A stretch of DNA of 64,000 nt from Sphingobium subterraneum (GCF_014199435.1 NZ_JACIJP010000001.1:1240001-1304000), one strand, 5' to 3'; counted from the first letter of the stretch, positions 16,608-27,527 are shown. The notes: a model not told the origin generated them from the sequence alone. Translations and numbers: made by a program.

Positions 16608-18113
16608 TCACCCCAGCGCCTTCCGCAGCACCTCGTTCACCACCTGCGGATTCGCTTTGCCCTGCATCGCCTTCATCGTCTGACCGACGAAGAATCCGAA
16701 CAGGGCTTCCTTGCCCGCTTTGTACTGCTCGACCTTGTCGGCATTGTCGGCGAGAATTTTCGCCACTGCCGCATCGATCGCGCCGGTATCCGAAGTCTGT
16801 TTGAGCCCCCGCTCTTCGACTATCTTGCCAGCCGGATCGCCGGTGTCCAGCATAATTTCGAACACCTGCTTGGCGATTGTACCCGAAATGGTGCCATCGG
16901 CGATTAAACCAAGCAATTCAGCACCCTGCGCCGGATTGACCGGACTGGTATCGAGCGTCTTGCCCAGCCGGTTCAATGCGCCGAACAGTTCCGACAACAG
17001 CCAGTTCGCCGCCGCCTTCGCGACGTCCGCCTCGCTCTTGCCTGCAGCCTTGGCGCTCTCCGCGACAAGCGCCTCGAACCAGCGCGCCGTTTCCGCTTCC
17101 GCCGTCAGCACCGCCGCGTTGTAGGCGGACAGGCCGAGCGCGTTTTCATAGCGATGGCGCTTTGCATCGGGCAGTTCGGGAAGGCTCGCCCGGCATTCTT
17201 CCAGGAACGCGTCCTCCAGCTCCAGCGGCAACAGGTCCGGATCCGGGAAATAGCGATAGTCGTGCGCGTCTTCCTTCGACCGCATGGACCGTGTTTCCAT
17301 CTTGTCCGGGTCGAACAGCCGCGTTTCCTGAATGATGCGCCCGCCGCTTTCGAGCACATCCACCTGTCGGCTGGCTTCCTGCTCGATTGCCGCCATGACG
17401 AAGCGCACGGAGTTGACGTTCTTCGTTTCCGTGCGCGTGCCCAGTTCCTCGCCCGGTCGACGCACTGACACATTGACGTCGGCGCGCATGGAGCCTTCCT
17501 CCATATTGCCATCGCAGCTGCCCACGTAACGCAGGATCGTACGCAACTTGCGCAGATACGCCCCGGCCTCGGCCGGCGAACGCATGTCCGGGCGGCTGAC
17601 AATCTCCATCAGCGCTACGCCGGAGCGGTTAAGATCGACATAGCTGCGCGTGGGGTGCTGATCATGCATCAGCTTACCTGCGTCCTGCTCGACATGCAGC
17701 CGCTCGATGCCGATCGTCTTCCTCGCGCTTTCCGGGTTCTTTTCGTCCAGCGTCACCTCAATCTCGCCTTCGCCGACGATCGGGTGATAAAGCTGGCTGA
17801 TCTGGTAGCCCTGCGGCAGATCGGCGTAGAAATAATTCTTGCGGTCAAACCGCGAATACCGGTTGATCTGCGCGTTCAGGGCCATGCCGGTCCGTACTGC
17901 CTGCGCAATGCATTCGCGGTTCGGCACGGGGAGCATGCCCGGCATCGCCGCATCGACGAGGCTGACCTGCGTATTGGGTTCCGCCCCGAACGCCGTTGCC
18001 GCGCCGGAAAACAGCTTCGACTGCGTGGTGATCTGCGCGTGCACCTCCAGGCCGATCACGACCTCCCACTCACCGGTGGCACCCTGTATGCGGTAGGAAG
18101 ATGTCGTCGTCAT
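16608..18113 (-). CDS. gatB: Asp-tRNA(Asn)/Glu-tRNA(Gln) amidotransferase subunit B
   Basis: GatB binds and kinases the misacylated tRNA so that GatCAB can convert Glu-tRNA(Gln) to Gln-tRNA(Gln). The 501-residue protein begins with the catalytic cradle domain ([55 protein letters not shown]) and ends with the helical and YqeY-like tail ([20 protein letters not shown]). Length is normal. The start ATG ends at 18113. Between gatA and gatB lies a glycosyltransferase gene, unusual because these subunits are normally adjacent. The presence of gatCAB implies a non-discriminating GltX or AspS in this organism. Confidence 0.97.
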   Translation of the reverse strand: MTTTSSYRIQGATGEWEVVIGLEVHAQITTQSKLFSGAATAFGAEPNTQVSLVDAAMPGMLPVPNRECIAQAVRTGMALNAQINRYSRFDRKNYFYADLPQGYQISQLYHPIVGEGEIEVTLDEKNPESARKTIGIERLHVEQDAGKLMHDQHPTRSYVDLNRSGVALMEIVSRPDMRSPAEAGAYLRKLRTILRYVGSCDGNMEEGSMRADVNVSVRRPGEELGTRTETKNVNSVRFVMAAIEQEASRQVDVLESGGRIIQETRLFDPDKMETRSMRSKEDAHDYRYFPDPDLLPLELEDAFLEECRASLPELPDAKRHRYENALGLSAYNAAVLTAEAETARWFEALVAESAKAAGKSEADVAKAAANWLLSELFGALNRLGKTLDTSPVNPAQGAELLGLIADGTISGTIAKQVFEIMLDTGDPAGKIVEERGLKQTSDTGAIDAAVAKILADNADKVEQYKAGKEALFGFFVGQTMKAMQGKANPQVVNEVLRKALG

Positions 18114-18163
18114 TCCAATTCCCTGAACAATGCGCCCGATAAGGCGGGCGGCTTTGGCGCTCT

Positions 18164-19177
18164 TTAGTCGCGCCGCATTCCGATGAAAAGCACGTCCTTC
18201 GCCAGCCGTTGCGCCATGAAGCGTCCGCTGCCGACCTGTACATAGGTGCCGTTGAAGAGATTGCCGACAATCCGCGCCAGTGCGCCGATCCGCCCACGCG
18301 CTTGATAGACCCGATCCCGTCCCTCGCCTTTTTTGACGACGGCGTCCCGTAATGCCTTAGCGGCGGCAATGTCGAGCTGCGGAAACTGGACCATGACCTC
18401 CGGTTCGATCCGGTCAAGCAACGCCCGCTGCTCCCGCGCGGCACGCACATAAATGTCCGACCACGTCCTGATCGTGCTCGCATTTCCCAGATAGAAACGC
18501 CCTACTGGCGCGCCGCACAGATTATCGTTATGTTGCCGGTAGTCTACCAGCTCCTCTGCGATCTCTCGGGTCGAGCCGGCAAGGTTGGCGAGAAATGTGG
18601 TCCAGCGATCATGCGCCATTGTTGCTGCGCCGGACATGGGATCAGTTCCCCTAAGGTTGGGTGGAATAACCGCTAGCAGATCCCGGCGGATCATGATCGA
18701 AAAGCCGTAAAAGCACTTGAGCTGATCGTAACTGAGCGGCGGCACCGTCCGGCTTTCGCTAATCCCCTGGTCGAACCCGCCAATATTGTTGTCCTCCCCG
18801 TCGATCAGCCCAGCCTGATGCACGACCATGACGACATTCGGGTCGGCAAATTCCGGAATGCATTTTTCCAGCTTTGTCGGCCGCCAGATATCGTCCTGAT
18901 CGCAATAGGCGATGAGGTCGCCGGTCGCCTTCAGGGCCGTTTGCAGGAAATTCTCGCCATAACCCAGATTTTCCGGGTTGCGCCACAACCGGATCGGCAC
19001 TGCGCTTTTCGCCGCGATGGCAGCCACGATCTCCATGGTTTCATCGGTCGACCCGTCATCGGCCACCAGGATTTCATGCGGGGGCACGGTCTGGTTCACC
19101 AAACTGTTCAACTGACGCTCGATATAGCGGGCGCCGTTGTAGCTGCCCATGACGATAGAAACTTGTGGCTGGGTCAT
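18164..19177 (-). CDS. Family 2 glycosyltransferase (rhamnosyltransferase-like)
   Basis: A 337-residue GT2 protein with an N-terminal GT-A domain: [36 protein letters not shown], and the DxD-type metal site [12 protein letters not shown]. The C-terminal half contains no clear transmembrane helix. The pattern resembles enzymes that add sugars such as rhamnose to lipopolysaccharide O-chains or exopolysaccharide; the real donor and acceptor are unknown. It is inserted between gatA and gatB in the same direction (60 nt after gatA, 50 nt before gatB), so it may be transcribed with them. Base composition does not look different from its neighbours by eye. Confidence 0.85.
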   Translation of the reverse strand: MTQPQVSIVMGSYNGARYIERQLNSLVNQTVPPHEILVADDGSTDETMEIVAAIAAKSAVPIRLWRNPENLGYGENFLQTALKATGDLIAYCDQDDIWRPTKLEKCIPEFADPNVVMVVHQAGLIDGEDNNIGGFDQGISESRTVPPLSYDQLKCFYGFSIMIRRDLLAVIPPNLRGTDPMSGAATMAHDRWTTFLANLAGSTREIAEELVDYRQHNDNLCGAPVGRFYLGNASTIRTWSDIYVRAAREQRALLDRIEPEVMVQFPQLDIAAAKALRDAVVKKGEGRDRVYQARGRIGALARIVGNLFNGTYVQVGSGRFMAQRLAKDVLFIGMRRD

Positions 19178-19237
19178 GCTTGTCGAAACTCCAAGTCCGC
19201 AGACCTCTCCTGTCGATCGTCGGGGATCAGCGCCCCC

Positions 19238-20713
19238 TTACCACCATTTTTCCGCCCGCGCGGTAAACCCGGCGCGTTCCTCGAGCGCCAGCGAAGCGTT
19301 TAGCACGCCCTGTTCGTCCAGCGGTCGCCCGATGATCTGGAGGCCGAGCGGCAGACCTGCGCTATCCAGCCCACCCGGCAACGACATGGCCGGAAGGCCC
19401 GCCAGCGAGGCAGGCACGGTGAACACGTCGTTCAAATACATGGCGAGCGGATCGGCCTGCTTCTCCCCCAGCGCGAAGGCAGCGGACGGCGCAGTTGGTG
19501 TCAATAGCAGGTCGCACTGGGTGAACGCCTGCTCGAAATCGCGCGCAATCAGCGTGCGGACCTTGCAGGCCTGCGTGTAATAGGCGTCGTAGAACCCGGC
19601 CGACAGCACATAGGTGCCTATCATGATGCGCCGTTTCACCTCGTCGCCGAACCCTGCCGCGCGCGTTGCCGCGTACATGTCCTGCAGCCCTGCCCCGTCG
19701 GGCAGCACACGCTGGCCGTACCGCACGCCGTCATAGCGCGCGAGGTTGGACGACGCCTCGGCGGGGGCAATGATATAATAGGTCGGCAGCGCATATTGGG
19801 TGTGCGGCAGCGACACGTCGACGATTTCCGCCCCGGCGTCTTTAAGCCAGGCCACACCCTTGTCCCACAGCGCCGCGATTTCCGGATTGAGGCCATCAGG
19901 GCGATATTCTTTGGGGATGCCGACCTTCTTGCCCCGCAGGTCGGACGACAGGCCCGCCTCCCACTGCGGAACGGGCAGATCGAGCGAGGTCGAATCCTTC
20001 GGATCAAACCCCGCCATATTCTCCAGCAGGATGGCGTTGTCACGCACGGTGCGCGCCATCGCGCCCGCCTGATCGAGGGAGGATGCGAACGCCACGATGC
20101 CCCAGCGCGAGCAGCGTCCGTAAGTCGGCTTGATACCGCTGATACCCGTGAAGCTTGCGGGCTGGCGGATCGATCCGCCGGTATCGGTGCCGGTCGCCGC
20201 CGGGCACAGCCGCGCCGCGATGGCAGACGACGATCCGCCCGAGGAACCGCCCGGTGTCAGCGCCTTGCCGTCCGCCGCCTTCCATGGCGACACCACATTG
20301 CCGAACGCGCTGGTTTCGTTGGACGATCCCATGGCGAACTGGTCCATGTTGAGCTTGCCGAGCATCCCTGCGCCTGCCGACCACAGTTTCGCGGACACGG
20401 TCGACTCGTACTGCGGCACAAAGCCTTCGAGGATGTGGCTTGCTGCGGTCGTCTGCGTCCCTTGCGTGCAGAACAGATCCTTCATGCCGATCGGTACGCC
20501 GGAGAGGGGTTTCAACGCGCCGCTGGCGCGCGCGGCGTCGGCGGCGTCGGCGGCTGCCAGCGCGGCGTCCGGCGTCTCGACAATGAACGCGTTCAATGTC
20601 TTCGCCGCAGCGATGTTCGCGCTGAACGCTTCGGTTACTTCGCGCGCAGAGAATTCGCCATCGCGGAACCCGTCGCGGATTTCGGCAACAGTGAGATTGG
20701 TTAAGTCAGTCAT
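19238..20713 (-). CDS. gatA: Asp-tRNA(Asn)/Glu-tRNA(Gln) amidotransferase subunit A
   Basis: The glutaminase subunit of GatCAB and a member of the amidase signature family. The 491-residue protein has the Lys of the Ser-Ser-Lys triad in [12 protein letters not shown] and the serines in [16 protein letters not shown] and [13 protein letters not shown]. It releases ammonia from glutamine and channels it to GatB. The ATG ending at 20713 gives [16 protein letters not shown]; a TTG two codons upstream is less likely. A repetitive palindromic element lies in the 99-nt gap to gatC. Confidence 0.97.
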   Translation of the reverse strand: MTDLTNLTVAEIRDGFRDGEFSAREVTEAFSANIAAAKTLNAFIVETPDAALAAADAADAARASGALKPLSGVPIGMKDLFCTQGTQTTAASHILEGFVPQYESTVSAKLWSAGAGMLGKLNMDQFAMGSSNETSAFGNVVSPWKAADGKALTPGGSSGGSSSAIAARLCPAATGTDTGGSIRQPASFTGISGIKPTYGRCSRWGIVAFASSLDQAGAMARTVRDNAILLENMAGFDPKDSTSLDLPVPQWEAGLSSDLRGKKVGIPKEYRPDGLNPEIAALWDKGVAWLKDAGAEIVDVSLPHTQYALPTYYIIAPAEASSNLARYDGVRYGQRVLPDGAGLQDMYAATRAAGFGDEVKRRIMIGTYVLSAGFYDAYYTQACKVRTLIARDFEQAFTQCDLLLTPTAPSAAFALGEKQADPLAMYLNDVFTVPASLAGLPAMSLPGGLDSAGLPLGLQIIGRPLDEQGVLNASLALEERAGFTARAEKWW

Positions 20714-20721
20714 GAACAAAC

Positions 20722-20795
20722 CCGTTCGGGCTGAGCCTGTCGAAGCCCTGCCCTTCTGAGAAAAAACGGTCCTTCGACGAGCTCAGGACGAACGG
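20722..20795. repeat. REP-like palindromic element between gatC and gatA
   Basis: CCGTTCGGGCTGAGCCTGTC-GAAG (20722-20745) is an imperfect inverse of CTTCGACGAGCTCAGGACGA-ACGG (20772-20795), with a 26-nt centre. This TGAGC/TGTCGAAG arrangement is a well-known dispersed intergenic repeat in sphingomonads and some other proteobacteria. It lies within the gatC-gatA transcript and could form a long hairpin. Only one copy was noticed in this window. Confidence 0.75.
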
Positions 20796-20812
20796 AGAAC
20801 AAGGTGGAAACG

Positions 20813-21100
20813 TCATTCGATCACCTTGGGCACGGCGAAAAAGCCATGTTCCGCCTGCGGCGCGTTGGCCAACACCCTGTCACGCACATTGCCGTCGGTC
20901 ACGACGTCGTCGCGCAGGCGCAAATGATTGGGGATGACGGCGGTCATCGGCTCCACGCCGCTGACGTCCACCTCGCCCAGTTGCTCCACCCAACCCAGGA
21001 TGTTGTTGAGTTCGGGCACCAGCGCCTGCGCCTCATCATCCGTTACGGCGATGCGGGCAAGACCGGCGACCTTCTTGACGGTATCACGATCAATAGACAT
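20813..21100 (-). CDS. gatC: Asp-tRNA(Asn)/Glu-tRNA(Gln) amidotransferase subunit C
   Basis: Small GatC subunit that wraps around GatA and stabilises its contact with GatB. The 95-residue protein starts [20 protein letters not shown] and contains [26 protein letters not shown] and the C-terminal [16 protein letters not shown], all characteristic. The frame is open 10 codons further upstream, but the ATG ending at 21100 matches the family. First gene of gatC-gatA-glycosyltransferase-gatB. Confidence 0.95.
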   Translation of the reverse strand: MSIDRDTVKKVAGLARIAVTDDEAQALVPELNNILGWVEQLGEVDVSGVEPMTAVIPNHLRLRDDVVTDGNVRDRVLANAPQAEHGFFAVPKVIE

Positions 21101-21239
21101 GCATTGGCCGATAGCGTCTGTTACGGGCAAAGGGAAGCATCAGACTGCGATTGTGGAATAGGCAAGGGCACCGGACGAATGCGCTCCTTGCACTTGCGCC
21201 CGGCGCTGTTTCATGTTGCAGTGCACAAATGGAGTATCG

Positions 21240-22370
21240 ATGCCAGCGCGCAGGTTCCTTTATATCGTCGCGGGGCTCATCGTGCTGACGCTCGGGTCGG
21301 CCTTTGCGTATCGCATGTGGGGTCAGCATATGCTGGCTGCCGTAATGGTGCCCAACACCGCGTACCGGGCTCCCCCCGCGCTGACGGCGCAGGATTATGC
21401 GCGGGCGGATCTGTGGATTGCGCGGCCGGACAAAGGCGCGGAAAACCCTGCCCTCTGGCTCCCCCCAAAGGTGTCTCCGCCCGCCAACACGGGCAACGCG
21501 GCGATCTTCTTCGTTCATCCGACCAGCTACCTCGCTCCTTTCAACACCGCCAAATGGAACGCGCCGATCGACGACCGCGACAGTCAGGCGATGGCCAGCC
21601 GGTTCATTGCGAGCCAGGCAAGCGCCTTCTCCGCTGCAGGCGCCATCTGGGCGCCACGCTATCAGCAGGCCCATTTCGGCGCCTTCCTGCGCAGCGGGGG
21701 CAATGCGGACAAGGCAATCAACGCCGCCTATCGCGATGTCGCCGCCGCGTTCGCCGCCTTTCTCGCCGCCAACCCGGACGGCCCGATCATCTTGGCCGGG
21801 CACAGCCAGGGTTCGATGCACCTCATGCGCATCCTGAAAGAACAGGTGGCGGGAAAGCCCGTCGCGCGCCGGATCGTCGCGGCCTATATCGTCGGCTGGC
21901 CGGTATCGCTCACTGCCGATCTCCCGGCGCTAGGCCTACCCGCCTGCACGGGACCGGACCAATCCGGGTGCATCCTGAGCTGGCAAAGTTTTGCCGAACC
22001 CGCCGAACCGTCCGCCATCCTGGACGGCTATGCCCGCTATCCCGGCATGACCGGAGCAACCCGGCGCGGCACCCCGATGCTGTGCGTCAATCCGCTCACC
22101 GGAACACCCGACAGCGCGGCGGACAAGACAGCCAATCTCGGCACTCTCGCCCCCGGATCGAGCGAGGACGAGAGCCAGCTTGTCGCCAAGGCGGTGCCCG
22201 CCCGATGCGGCACGGGCAAGCAGGCGGGCTTCCTCCTCATCGGCGAACCTCCGCAGATGGGTCCATATACGTTGCCGGGCAACAACTATCACGTCTATGA
22301 CTACGCGCTGTTCTGGGCGAATGTCCGCCTGGATGCAGAACGAAGGCTCGCCGCATTTCTCAGACGCTGA
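21240..22370 (+). CDS. Alpha/beta hydrolase of the DUF3089 type
   Basis: A 376-residue protein with a signal-anchor helix near the N-terminus ([20 protein letters not shown]) and an extracytoplasmic alpha/beta-hydrolase-like domain. The nucleophile elbow is [15 protein letters not shown] (G-H-S-Q-G). Other features are [11 protein letters not shown] near the start of the domain and [17 protein letters not shown] near the end, matching what I know of DUF3089 proteins. The substrate is unknown; an esterase or lipase activity is only suggested by the fold. GGAG about 6 nt before the ATG at 21240 supports this start over one nine codons upstream. The stop overlaps the proposed ruvX start. Confidence 0.82.
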   Translation: MPARRFLYIVAGLIVLTLGSAFAYRMWGQHMLAAVMVPNTAYRAPPALTAQDYARADLWIARPDKGAENPALWLPPKVSPPANTGNAAIFFVHPTSYLAPFNTAKWNAPIDDRDSQAMASRFIASQASAFSAAGAIWAPRYQQAHFGAFLRSGGNADKAINAAYRDVAAAFAAFLAANPDGPIILAGHSQGSMHLMRILKEQVAGKPVARRIVAAYIVGWPVSLTADLPALGLPACTGPDQSGCILSWQSFAEPAEPSAILDGYARYPGMTGATRRGTPMLCVNPLTGTPDSAADKTANLGTLAPGSSEDESQLVAKAVPARCGTGKQAGFLLIGEPPQMGPYTLPGNNYHVYDYALFWANVRLDAERRLAAFLRR

Positions 22371-22825
22371 TTACGACCGACCGCGCGCTGTTCCGGGACG
22401 CCCTGCCGCTGGGCGGGCGACTGATCGGCATGGACGTCGGCACCAAGACCATCGGCCTTGCGCTGTGTGACGCAGGCTGGACCATCGCGAGCCCCGCCCA
22501 TACGATCGCGCGCGGAAAGTTTACCAAAGACAAGGGCTTGATTGCCGATTTTATCGGCCAGCAGCAGGTGCTTGGTATCGTCATCGGCCTGCCGCTCAAT
22601 CTCGACGGCAGCGAGAGTCCCCGGTCACAGGCGTCTCGCTCCTTCGCGCGCAACATCGGCGAATTGGGTTTCCCGGTGCTGCTGTGGGACGAGCGCTGGT
22701 CGACACAGGCCGTCACCCGCATGATGATCGACGCCGACACCAGCCGCGCCCGCCGCAGCGAACTGGTCGACAAGCTCGCCGCGAGTTATATTCTTCAGGG
22801 CGCGATCGACGGACTGCGGGGTTAG
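22367..22825 (+). CDS. ruvX: YqgF/RuvX family pre-16S rRNA nuclease
   Basis: RNase-H-fold protein of the YqgF/RuvX family, required for 16S rRNA maturation in E. coli. Motifs are [20 protein letters not shown] (first strand, catalytic Asp), [18 protein letters not shown], and [15 protein letters not shown]. The only ATG in frame near the start is at 22430, but that would cut the first beta strand (LIGMDVG) and drop 21 codons reading [21 protein letters not shown] therefore propose a non-ATG start, CTG at 22367, which overlaps the stop of the preceding gene as CTGA; 22430 is the fallback. The stop overlaps the convergent oxidoreductase gene by 4 nt. Confidence 0.88.
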   Translation: MITTDRALFRDALPLGGRLIGMDVGTKTIGLALCDAGWTIASPAHTIARGKFTKDKGLIADFIGQQQVLGIVIGLPLNLDGSESPRSQASRSFARNIGELGFPVLLWDERWSTQAVTRMMIDADTSRARRSELVDKLAASYILQGAIDGLRG

Positions 22826-23838
22826 GCCTGGACTAGCACCGATTCGTCCGCTTCCAACGCGTGAGCCGCCTCGGCGATCATCGTGTAGGACCGCTTGCGC
22901 AAATCGTGATCGAACACATCGGAGACGATGATCAGCTCGTCTGCGCCCGTCTCTGCCAGCAACGCCGCCATGCCGCGCTTTACGGTATCGAACGACCCGA
23001 CGATCGTGCGTTCGAGAAAGCTGTGCACCTGTGCTTTTTCCATGGGCGACCAATAGTCGTCGATGTTGTCGATCGGCGGCTTGCTCAGCCCGCGATCCCC
23101 GCGGAACACGTCCGCGAACGACATCTGCTGGGTCGTGAACAGCCGCTGGGCCTCGGCATCCGTTTCCGCCGCGATGATATTGACCCCAATGGCCGCATGC
23201 GACGTGGCAAGCTGGGCCGACGGCTGGAATCGCGCGCGATAAATTTGGAGCGCCTGCAACAAGGCGGACGGCGCGAAATGCGATGCAAACGCGTAAGGCA
23301 GGCCAAATTGTGCCGCCAGTTGCGCGCCGAACAGACTCGATCCGAGGATCCACAAGGGCACGTTCGTTCCAGCACCAGGCACAGCAACAATCCGCTGCCC
23401 CTCGGCTACGGGGCCAAGAAACGCCTGAAGCTCCTGCACATCCTGCGGGAAATGCTCCGACGCCATGGGGTCGCGGCGCAGCGCGCGCAGCGTCATCTGA
23501 TCGGTACCGGGCGCACGACCAAGGCCGAGGTCGATCCGGCCGGGGAAAAGCGCCTCCAGCGTACCGAACTGTTCGGCAATGATCATCGGCGCATGATTGG
23601 GCAGCATGATGCCACCCGCCCCCACTCGGATCGTCTTCGTCGCGGCAGCAAGATGCCCGACGACGACAGCGGTGGCCGCCGAAGCGACGCCACGCAGATT
23701 GTGGTGCTCGGCCACCCAAAAGCGGTGATAGCCCAAGTCTTCGACATGGTGTGCCAGATCGGCAGATGCCTGGAGAGCGGCGGAAATATCACCGCCTTGA
23801 CGGACACGGACGAGATCGAGAACAGAAATTAGGGGCAT
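22822..23838 (-). CDS. LLM-class flavin-dependent oxidoreductase (luciferase-like, YhbW type)
   Basis: A 338-residue TIM-barrel protein of the bacterial luciferase-like family using FMN or F420. Landmarks are [40 protein letters not shown], and [20 protein letters not shown], the usual group-2 MsnO8/YhbW pattern. The substrate is unknown. The frame is open 18 codons upstream, but [16 protein letters not shown], starting at the ATG ending at 23838, is the family-type start and has GGAG-like sequence before it. Convergent with ruvX (4-nt overlap) and divergent from pyrB across about 140 nt. Confidence 0.9.
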   Translation of the reverse strand: MPLISVLDLVRVRQGGDISAALQASADLAHHVEDLGYHRFWVAEHHNLRGVASAATAVVVGHLAAATKTIRVGAGGIMLPNHAPMIIAEQFGTLEALFPGRIDLGLGRAPGTDQMTLRALRRDPMASEHFPQDVQELQAFLGPVAEGQRIVAVPGAGTNVPLWILGSSLFGAQLAAQFGLPYAFASHFAPSALLQALQIYRARFQPSAQLATSHAAIGVNIIAAETDAEAQRLFTTQQMSFADVFRGDRGLSKPPIDNIDDYWSPMEKAQVHSFLERTIVGSFDTVKRGMAALLAETGADELIIVSDVFDHDLRKRSYTMIAEAAHALEADESVLVQA

Positions 23839-23978
23839 AGGTTTTTCTCCGCTACCTAATTTAGGACCGCAGCCGGGAATTGTAAGGCACAAAACGACAC
23901 CCGTTCCGATCGAGCCGTTGCCCCGCCCTTCCTTCCTGCTCTTGCCACGTCGCCGCCCCTCCCCTAAAGCCCGACTTC

Positions 23979-24986
23979 ATGCCGCAGGAATCCGCAGCGC
24001 CTTATGGCCTCACGCCCACCGCAGATCTTGCCGGGCGTACCCTGTTTCCGCACCGCCATTTGCTCGCGATTTCACAGCTAAAGCCCTGGGAAATCCGCTT
24101 CCTGCTTGACGAGGCGGAGCATTGGGTGGCGGTCAACCGTTCGTCAGCGCAGAAGCATGACGGCCGCCTCGCGGGCCTGACGCAGATCAACGCCTTTTTC
24201 GAAAACAGCACCCGCACGCTCCTGTCGTTCGAGATCGCAGGCAAGCGTCTCGGAGCGGACGTGGTGAACATGCACGCGGCGACGTCGAGCGTGAAGAAGG
24301 GCGAGACCCTGATCGACACGGCCGTGACGTTGAACGCCATGCGCGCCGACGTCATCGTCATTCGCCATGGCAGCTCGGGCGCGGTGCAGCTCATCGCCGA
24401 CAAGGTCGATTGCCCGGTGCTCAACGCCGGGGACGGATGGCACGAGCACCCTACGCAGGCGCTGCTCGACGCACTCACCATCCGCCGGCGCAAGGGCGGG
24501 TTCGAAGGCCTGATCGTCACCATCTGTGGCGATGTTTTGCACAGCCGCGTGGCGCGCTCGAACATGCTGTGCCTTGCCGCTTTGGGCGCGCAGGTCCGCG
24601 TTGCCGCGCCCGCCACCCTCACCCCGGCCGCAGTCGACTGCATGGGCGCGGTCGCGACGACGGACTTCGATGCTGCGCTCGACGGCGCGGACGTGGTCAT
24701 GATGCTCCGCCTGCAGAACGAGCGGATGGATGGCGCGTTCATCCCCTCGCCCCGCGAATATCATATGCTCTACGGCCTCACGCCCGAACGGCTGGCCAAG
24801 GCGAAGCCCGACGCGCTCGTCATGCACCCCGGCCCGATGAACCGGGGGGTGGAAATCACCAGCGGTGTTGCCGACGATCCGGATCGCTCCGCCATTACCG
24901 AACAGGTCGAAATGGGCGTTGCCGTGCGCATGGCCTGCCTCGACGTATTGACGCGTTCTGCCCGTAATATCGAGGGCTGGGCATGA
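23979..24986 (+). CDS. pyrB: Aspartate carbamoyltransferase catalytic subunit
   Basis: Condenses carbamoyl phosphate with aspartate in the second step of pyrimidine synthesis. The 335-residue protein shows the carbamoyl phosphate loop [32 protein letters not shown], the aspartate and phosphate contacts [17 protein letters not shown], and [10 protein letters not shown]. An N-terminal extension of about 25 residues before [17 protein letters not shown] is normal for alphaproteobacteria. It overlaps the next gene (ATGA), a dihydroorotase homologue lacking metal ligands. That pairing resembles the pyrB-pyrC' pair of pseudomonads, where the inactive partner is needed to assemble the carbamoyltransferase. 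No pyrI is present. Confidence 0.96.
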   Translation: MPQESAAPYGLTPTADLAGRTLFPHRHLLAISQLKPWEIRFLLDEAEHWVAVNRSSAQKHDGRLAGLTQINAFFENSTRTLLSFEIAGKRLGADVVNMHAATSSVKKGETLIDTAVTLNAMRADVIVIRHGSSGAVQLIADKVDCPVLNAGDGWHEHPTQALLDALTIRRRKGGFEGLIVTICGDVLHSRVARSNMLCLAALGAQVRVAAPATLTPAAVDCMGAVATTDFDAALDGADVVMMLRLQNERMDGAFIPSPREYHMLYGLTPERLAKAKPDALVMHPGPMNRGVEITSGVADDPDRSAITEQVEMGVAVRMACLDVLTRSARNIEGWA

Positions 24987-26209
24987 CCGGCCGGTTGGCG
25001 ATCACAAACGGTCTGCTCGCCGATCCGGCGCTGAGCGCCGTGACGCCCGGCACAGTGCTGATTGAGGGCGACAGCATCGTCGCGACCGGGTCGATCAACG
25101 TGCCGTCCGACGCGGAAACCATCGACGCGGGAGGGCTGGTGGTTGCGCCGGGCCTCGTCGACCTCGGCGTGTTCCGCACGGACAAGCCCGCCTTCCACTT
25201 TGGCGGCATCACGCGCGCAGGCCTGATGCCCGATCAGTCATCCCCGCTTGATGACGTCGGCCTGATCCGTGAGGCAACGCGCGCGGGCAAGCCCGATTTC
25301 TGGGTTCACCCCATCGCTGCTGCGACCCGCGACCTCGAAGGGCGCGAACTGGCGGAAATCGGCATGATGCAGGCCGCAGGCGCCAAGGCCGTCGGGACCG
25401 GCCGCCAATGGATCGCCGATTCGGGGGTGATGTGGCGCGTGCTCTCTTACGCCTCCGCGCTGGGCCTCACCGTCATATCCCATGCCGAGGATGGTGGCCT
25501 TGCCGGAAAGGCTGTGGCAACCAGCGGCGAGACCGCAACCCGGCTTGGCCTTTCCAACGCGCCCGCCTGTGCCGAGGCGATGGCGATTGCGCGCGATATC
25601 ATGCTGGCGCGCGAAACGGGCGCGAAGATACACTTCCGGCTGGTCACCACAGCTGCAGGCTTTGCGCAGGTGCGCGCGGCCAAAGCCGAAGGGCTGGCCG
25701 TCACCTGCGGCATTTCGCCCGCCTATCTCTTTCTGTCCGATCTGGCGATGACCGACTTCCGCACCTTCGCCCGCCTTTCCCCGCCCCTGCGGAGCGAGGA
25801 TGACCGGCAGGCCGCCCTGCGCGCGGTGGCCGATGGGACGGTCGATGTCATCACATCCAGCCATGATCCACGCGGACCGGAGGACAAGCGCCTCCCCTTC
25901 GCGGACGCCGCGCCGGGGATGGCCGGCGCGGAAACGCTGCTTGCCCTCTCGCTCAATCTGGTACGCGACGGGCATATCGGCATGAACGCGCTGATGCGCC
26001 TGCTCGCCGCCAATCCGGCGGAGATTCTGGGGGTAAAGGCGGGCAGCTTCGCAACGGGGCACGCCGCCGACGTCATCTTCATCGATCCCGACACGCCGTG
26101 GCGCGTGGATTCGGCCCGCATGGCTGCGGCCGCCGGAAATACCCCATTTGATCGCATGCCCGTGCAGGGCCGCGTGCGCCGTGTCATGAAGGGCGGCGTT
26201 TTCCTTTAA
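24983..26209 (+). CDS. Catalytically degenerate dihydroorotase homologue (PyrC'/PyrX type)
   Basis: The 408-residue protein has the amidohydrolase fold of dihydroorotase but has lost the zinc site. The family motif D-x-H-x-H reads DLGVFRTD here (Gly62 and Phe64 in place of the histidines). The later sequence [20 protein letters not shown] region has no histidine where active enzymes have PHH, and [15 protein letters not shown] replaces the TDHAPH motif. The product is therefore probably a structural partner of PyrB, as described for PyrC' of Pseudomonas. It overlaps pyrB by 4 nt (ATGA), so expression is coupled. A catalytic pyrC must exist elsewhere. Its stop overlaps that of the convergent SPOR gene. 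Confidence 0.88.
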   Translation: MTGRLAITNGLLADPALSAVTPGTVLIEGDSIVATGSINVPSDAETIDAGGLVVAPGLVDLGVFRTDKPAFHFGGITRAGLMPDQSSPLDDVGLIREATRAGKPDFWVHPIAAATRDLEGRELAEIGMMQAAGAKAVGTGRQWIADSGVMWRVLSYASALGLTVISHAEDGGLAGKAVATSGETATRLGLSNAPACAEAMAIARDIMLARETGAKIHFRLVTTAAGFAQVRAAKAEGLAVTCGISPAYLFLSDLAMTDFRTFARLSPPLRSEDDRQAALRAVADGTVDVITSSHDPRGPEDKRLPFADAAPGMAGAETLLALSLNLVRDGHIGMNALMRLLAANPAEILGVKAGSFATGHAADVIFIDPDTPWRVDSARMAAAAGNTPFDRMPVQGRVRRVMKGGVFL

Positions 26210-27513
26210 CGCATCGCGATCTGTTGCGGCTTGGCACCCTTTGCGTAGGCCCATTTCGCGGGAACCGCCTCCGCGCCACCCATGCGCACGAAGCAGCTAT
26301 AGCCCTGCGCCCGTACCGTCGAGCACAGCTGTTTCGCGCCCTGACGGTTGGCGAACCCCGCCACCGCGAGGCGATGGAACACCCGGCCACGGACCGTGAT
26401 GGAGCTGGTTACGACTGGGAACTGCGCCACAGTCCGGCTATGGCGCGCCATCCGCTGCCAGCTGTCCTGCGCCACCGCCGGGGTGTCGAACGCACCCAGC
26501 TGCACGACCCAGGTCGACCCCTGCGAAGCGTTGACCGGGCCAAAATAGGCTGCGGGGCGGGCGAACGCACGCGAAAGTGTCTCTGCCGACCGCTGCGCTA
26601 CGGGCTGACGCATAGGCGCTTGCGGCGCGCGGATCATCGGAGCCGCATCGGGAATGGGCTGGACCATAGCAATGGCCGGGAGAGGCGCTGGCGCAGGTGC
26701 CGCTTCCGCCACAGGTGCCGGAGCGGGTTCCGCCGCCGCAACCTCCACGGGCTGCGCCGAGACCGGAGCCACGAGCGCCAGCTGCGCGGGAATACCGCCG
26801 TCCACCGCCACCGGCTGCACGCCGATCATCGCCAGCACGCGCGCGCTTTCCGCACCCGGCTGGGCCAACTGCGCCCAGTTCGCGACCCGCTGCGCCGCAT
26901 CGAGCGGAGCAAGATCCTGCGAGGCCATCAAGCGCGCTTCATTCCAGCGTCCTGCCAGAGCGTAAGAATAGGCGAGGTTCTGCCGTTCCTTGGCGCCCGC
27001 GGCGGGATCATGAATGGCCTGACCCAACACGCGGATCGCCTCGTTCGAGTCGCCCGCCAAGGCCATCGCCAAGCCATAGTCGGCGGCGGGGAGCACATCC
27101 ATGTGGCTGGTGAGCAGATCGCGCGCGGCGCTGGCTTGCCCCTGCGCGGTCTGCACCAGCGCAAGGCTGACGATCGTGCGGGTATCCTTGCTGCCCAGCG
27201 CCAGCGCATCCTGGAACGCCGTCTGCGCGGAGGCGAAACGACCGCTGGCGAGATAGGCGCGCCCGAGCAAAGTCCGATAGGCCGCATTGTCGCGCGCTCC
27301 GGCGACAGCCGCCTCGGCCAGCAGTACAGCCTTCGCGCCATCCCGTTCGGCCAGCGCCTTTTCCACCTTTGCCGCGCTGTCCGCCGCGTCCCGCTGTAAA
27401 GCGGCCGCGCTAGCACCCGCACGCGTGTTCACGGCCGCACCGCTGCAACCGACCATGGTCACGGCGACGATCATCGAAGACGCCGCGATATTGGAAAAGG
27501 CCTTGCGTTTCAT
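26206..27513 (-). CDS. Lipoprotein with TPR-like repeats and C-terminal SPOR domain
   Basis: The 435-residue protein begins with a lipoprotein signal peptide (MIVAVTMVGCSG; Cys near residue 23 is the lipobox cysteine). Residues 50-220 are helical repeats of TPR type (AAYRTLLGRAYLASGRFASA, TIVSLALVQTAQGQASAARD, RQNLAYSYALAGRWNEARLM). A Pro/Ala linker (about 245-320) leads to a SPOR domain at the C-terminus (TWVVQLGAFDTPAVAQDSWQ, FHRLAVAGFANRQGAKQLCS). SPOR domains bind denuded peptidoglycan at division sites, so the protein probably sits at the septum in the outer membrane. It starts 14 nt after an RHH gene that follows a ParA gene. Start chosen at MKRKAFSN; the frame is open 6 codons upstream. 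Confidence 0.86.
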   Translation of the reverse strand: MKRKAFSNIAASSMIVAVTMVGCSGAAVNTRAGASAAALQRDAADSAAKVEKALAERDGAKAVLLAEAAVAGARDNAAYRTLLGRAYLASGRFASAQTAFQDALALGSKDTRTIVSLALVQTAQGQASAARDLLTSHMDVLPAADYGLAMALAGDSNEAIRVLGQAIHDPAAGAKERQNLAYSYALAGRWNEARLMASQDLAPLDAAQRVANWAQLAQPGAESARVLAMIGVQPVAVDGGIPAQLALVAPVSAQPVEVAAAEPAPAPVAEAAPAPAPLPAIAMVQPIPDAAPMIRAPQAPMRQPVAQRSAETLSRAFARPAAYFGPVNASQGSTWVVQLGAFDTPAVAQDSWQRMARHSRTVAQFPVVTSSITVRGRVFHRLAVAGFANRQGAKQLCSTVRAQGYSCFVRMGGAEAVPAKWAYAKGAKPQQIAMR

Positions 27514-27527
27514 GTCTCTGTCCCCGT

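Noticed and set aside
20722..20795. Possible rho-independent terminator between gatC and gatA
   Set aside because: The inverted repeat matches a dispersed palindromic repeat type, has a long centre and no T-run, and the genes should be co-transcribed.
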